Assembly (NCBI RefSeq): GCF_035046485.1
Contig: NC_085137.1
Span: 481,548,252-481,612,251, forward strand
Direction of reading: 5' to 3'
Origin: Aedes albopictus
Lineage: Eukaryota > Arthropoda > Insecta > Diptera > Culicidae
Length of the DNA: 64,000 nucleotides
In this document: positions 63,809-64,000 of the stretch, in pieces
Layout: the number at the start of each line of letters is the position of its first letter
How positions within the stretch are numbered: position 1 is the first letter of the stretch
Made by a program: the position numbers and the translations under genes
The notes under the pieces: model-generated
The model's input: the letters and a program-made list of their open reading frames with translations, nothing else
Database searches by the model: none
Told to the model about the DNA's origin: nothing

Positions 63809-64000
63809 GTGTCATATAAAAATATTTTGGTAATCATACAACAAGTTTTACAACGATCGATGGGGAGGGGGGGGGGGGGGTGATCAAAATATCATTAGAA
63901 TAATCTTATTGGACATGGACAGCTCCTAAACAAATGTACTGCTGTTATCCACAGAGCGTATTTTTTACTGCTCATAAAAACTTTTTTCTAATGAAACATT

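Noticed and set aside
1..64000. CRISPR array, operon or bacterial gene content
   Set aside because: Introns, SINEs, LTR and LINE elements show a eukaryotic nuclear sequence; no spacer-repeat array was seen.

Overview
The window looks like a TE-saturated stretch of a culicine mosquito nuclear genome, most likely Aedes-like. The host genes have introns and arthropod-type splice and promoter signals. Everything else is tRNA-derived SINEs, small inverted-repeat elements, foldback/palindromic elements, LINE debris, minisatellites and one intact LTR retrotransposon. The species is inferred from this overall style and not from any database search.

Layout. 0.2-3.1 kb: nested SINEs and foldback elements, including an 885-bp inverted-repeat element that carries two divergent tRNA-like cloverleaves. 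3.1-11.7 kb: a young, complete Ty3/gypsy-type LTR retrotransposon on the minus strand, with apparently identical 480-bp LTRs, a GGTAT target duplication, a primer-binding site, a polypurine tract, Gag and Pol. 11.7-28 kb: SINEs, several families of TIR elements (TA target duplications), palindromes and unrecognised AT-rich DNA. 28.15-35.0 kb: a decayed R1/LOA-type LINE on the plus strand, split by a solo LTR and a 2.9-kb TIR element. 35.6-37.1 kb: a second, 5'-truncated LINE on the minus strand.

Host genes. A six-exon tetraspanin (285 aa, plus strand) lies at 37,265-39,596. It faces a second gene on the minus strand that ends at 40,254 and whose signal-peptide exon I place at 56,107-56,280. 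That gives a 15-kb first intron filled with repeats: foldbacks, a 2.1-kb inverted repeat, a 2.7-kb 12-bp minisatellite, a 144-bp tandem array and palindromic retroposons. 56.5-64 kb holds more palindromic and TIR elements and no recognisable gene.

Most interesting reading. The retrotransposon appears to be expressed by splicing. A short ORF begins inside the LTR, runs through the primer-binding site and ends at a GTAAGT donor. A strong acceptor inside the gag ORF restores the gag frame. A second donor/acceptor pair removes an 817-nt noncoding stretch and restores the pol frame. Four stem-loop repeats lie inside the first candidate intron, so they would mark only unspliced genomic RNA. A second novelty is a class of palindromic elements with retroposon-like target duplications; two families of it have a hammerhead-ribozyme-like core.
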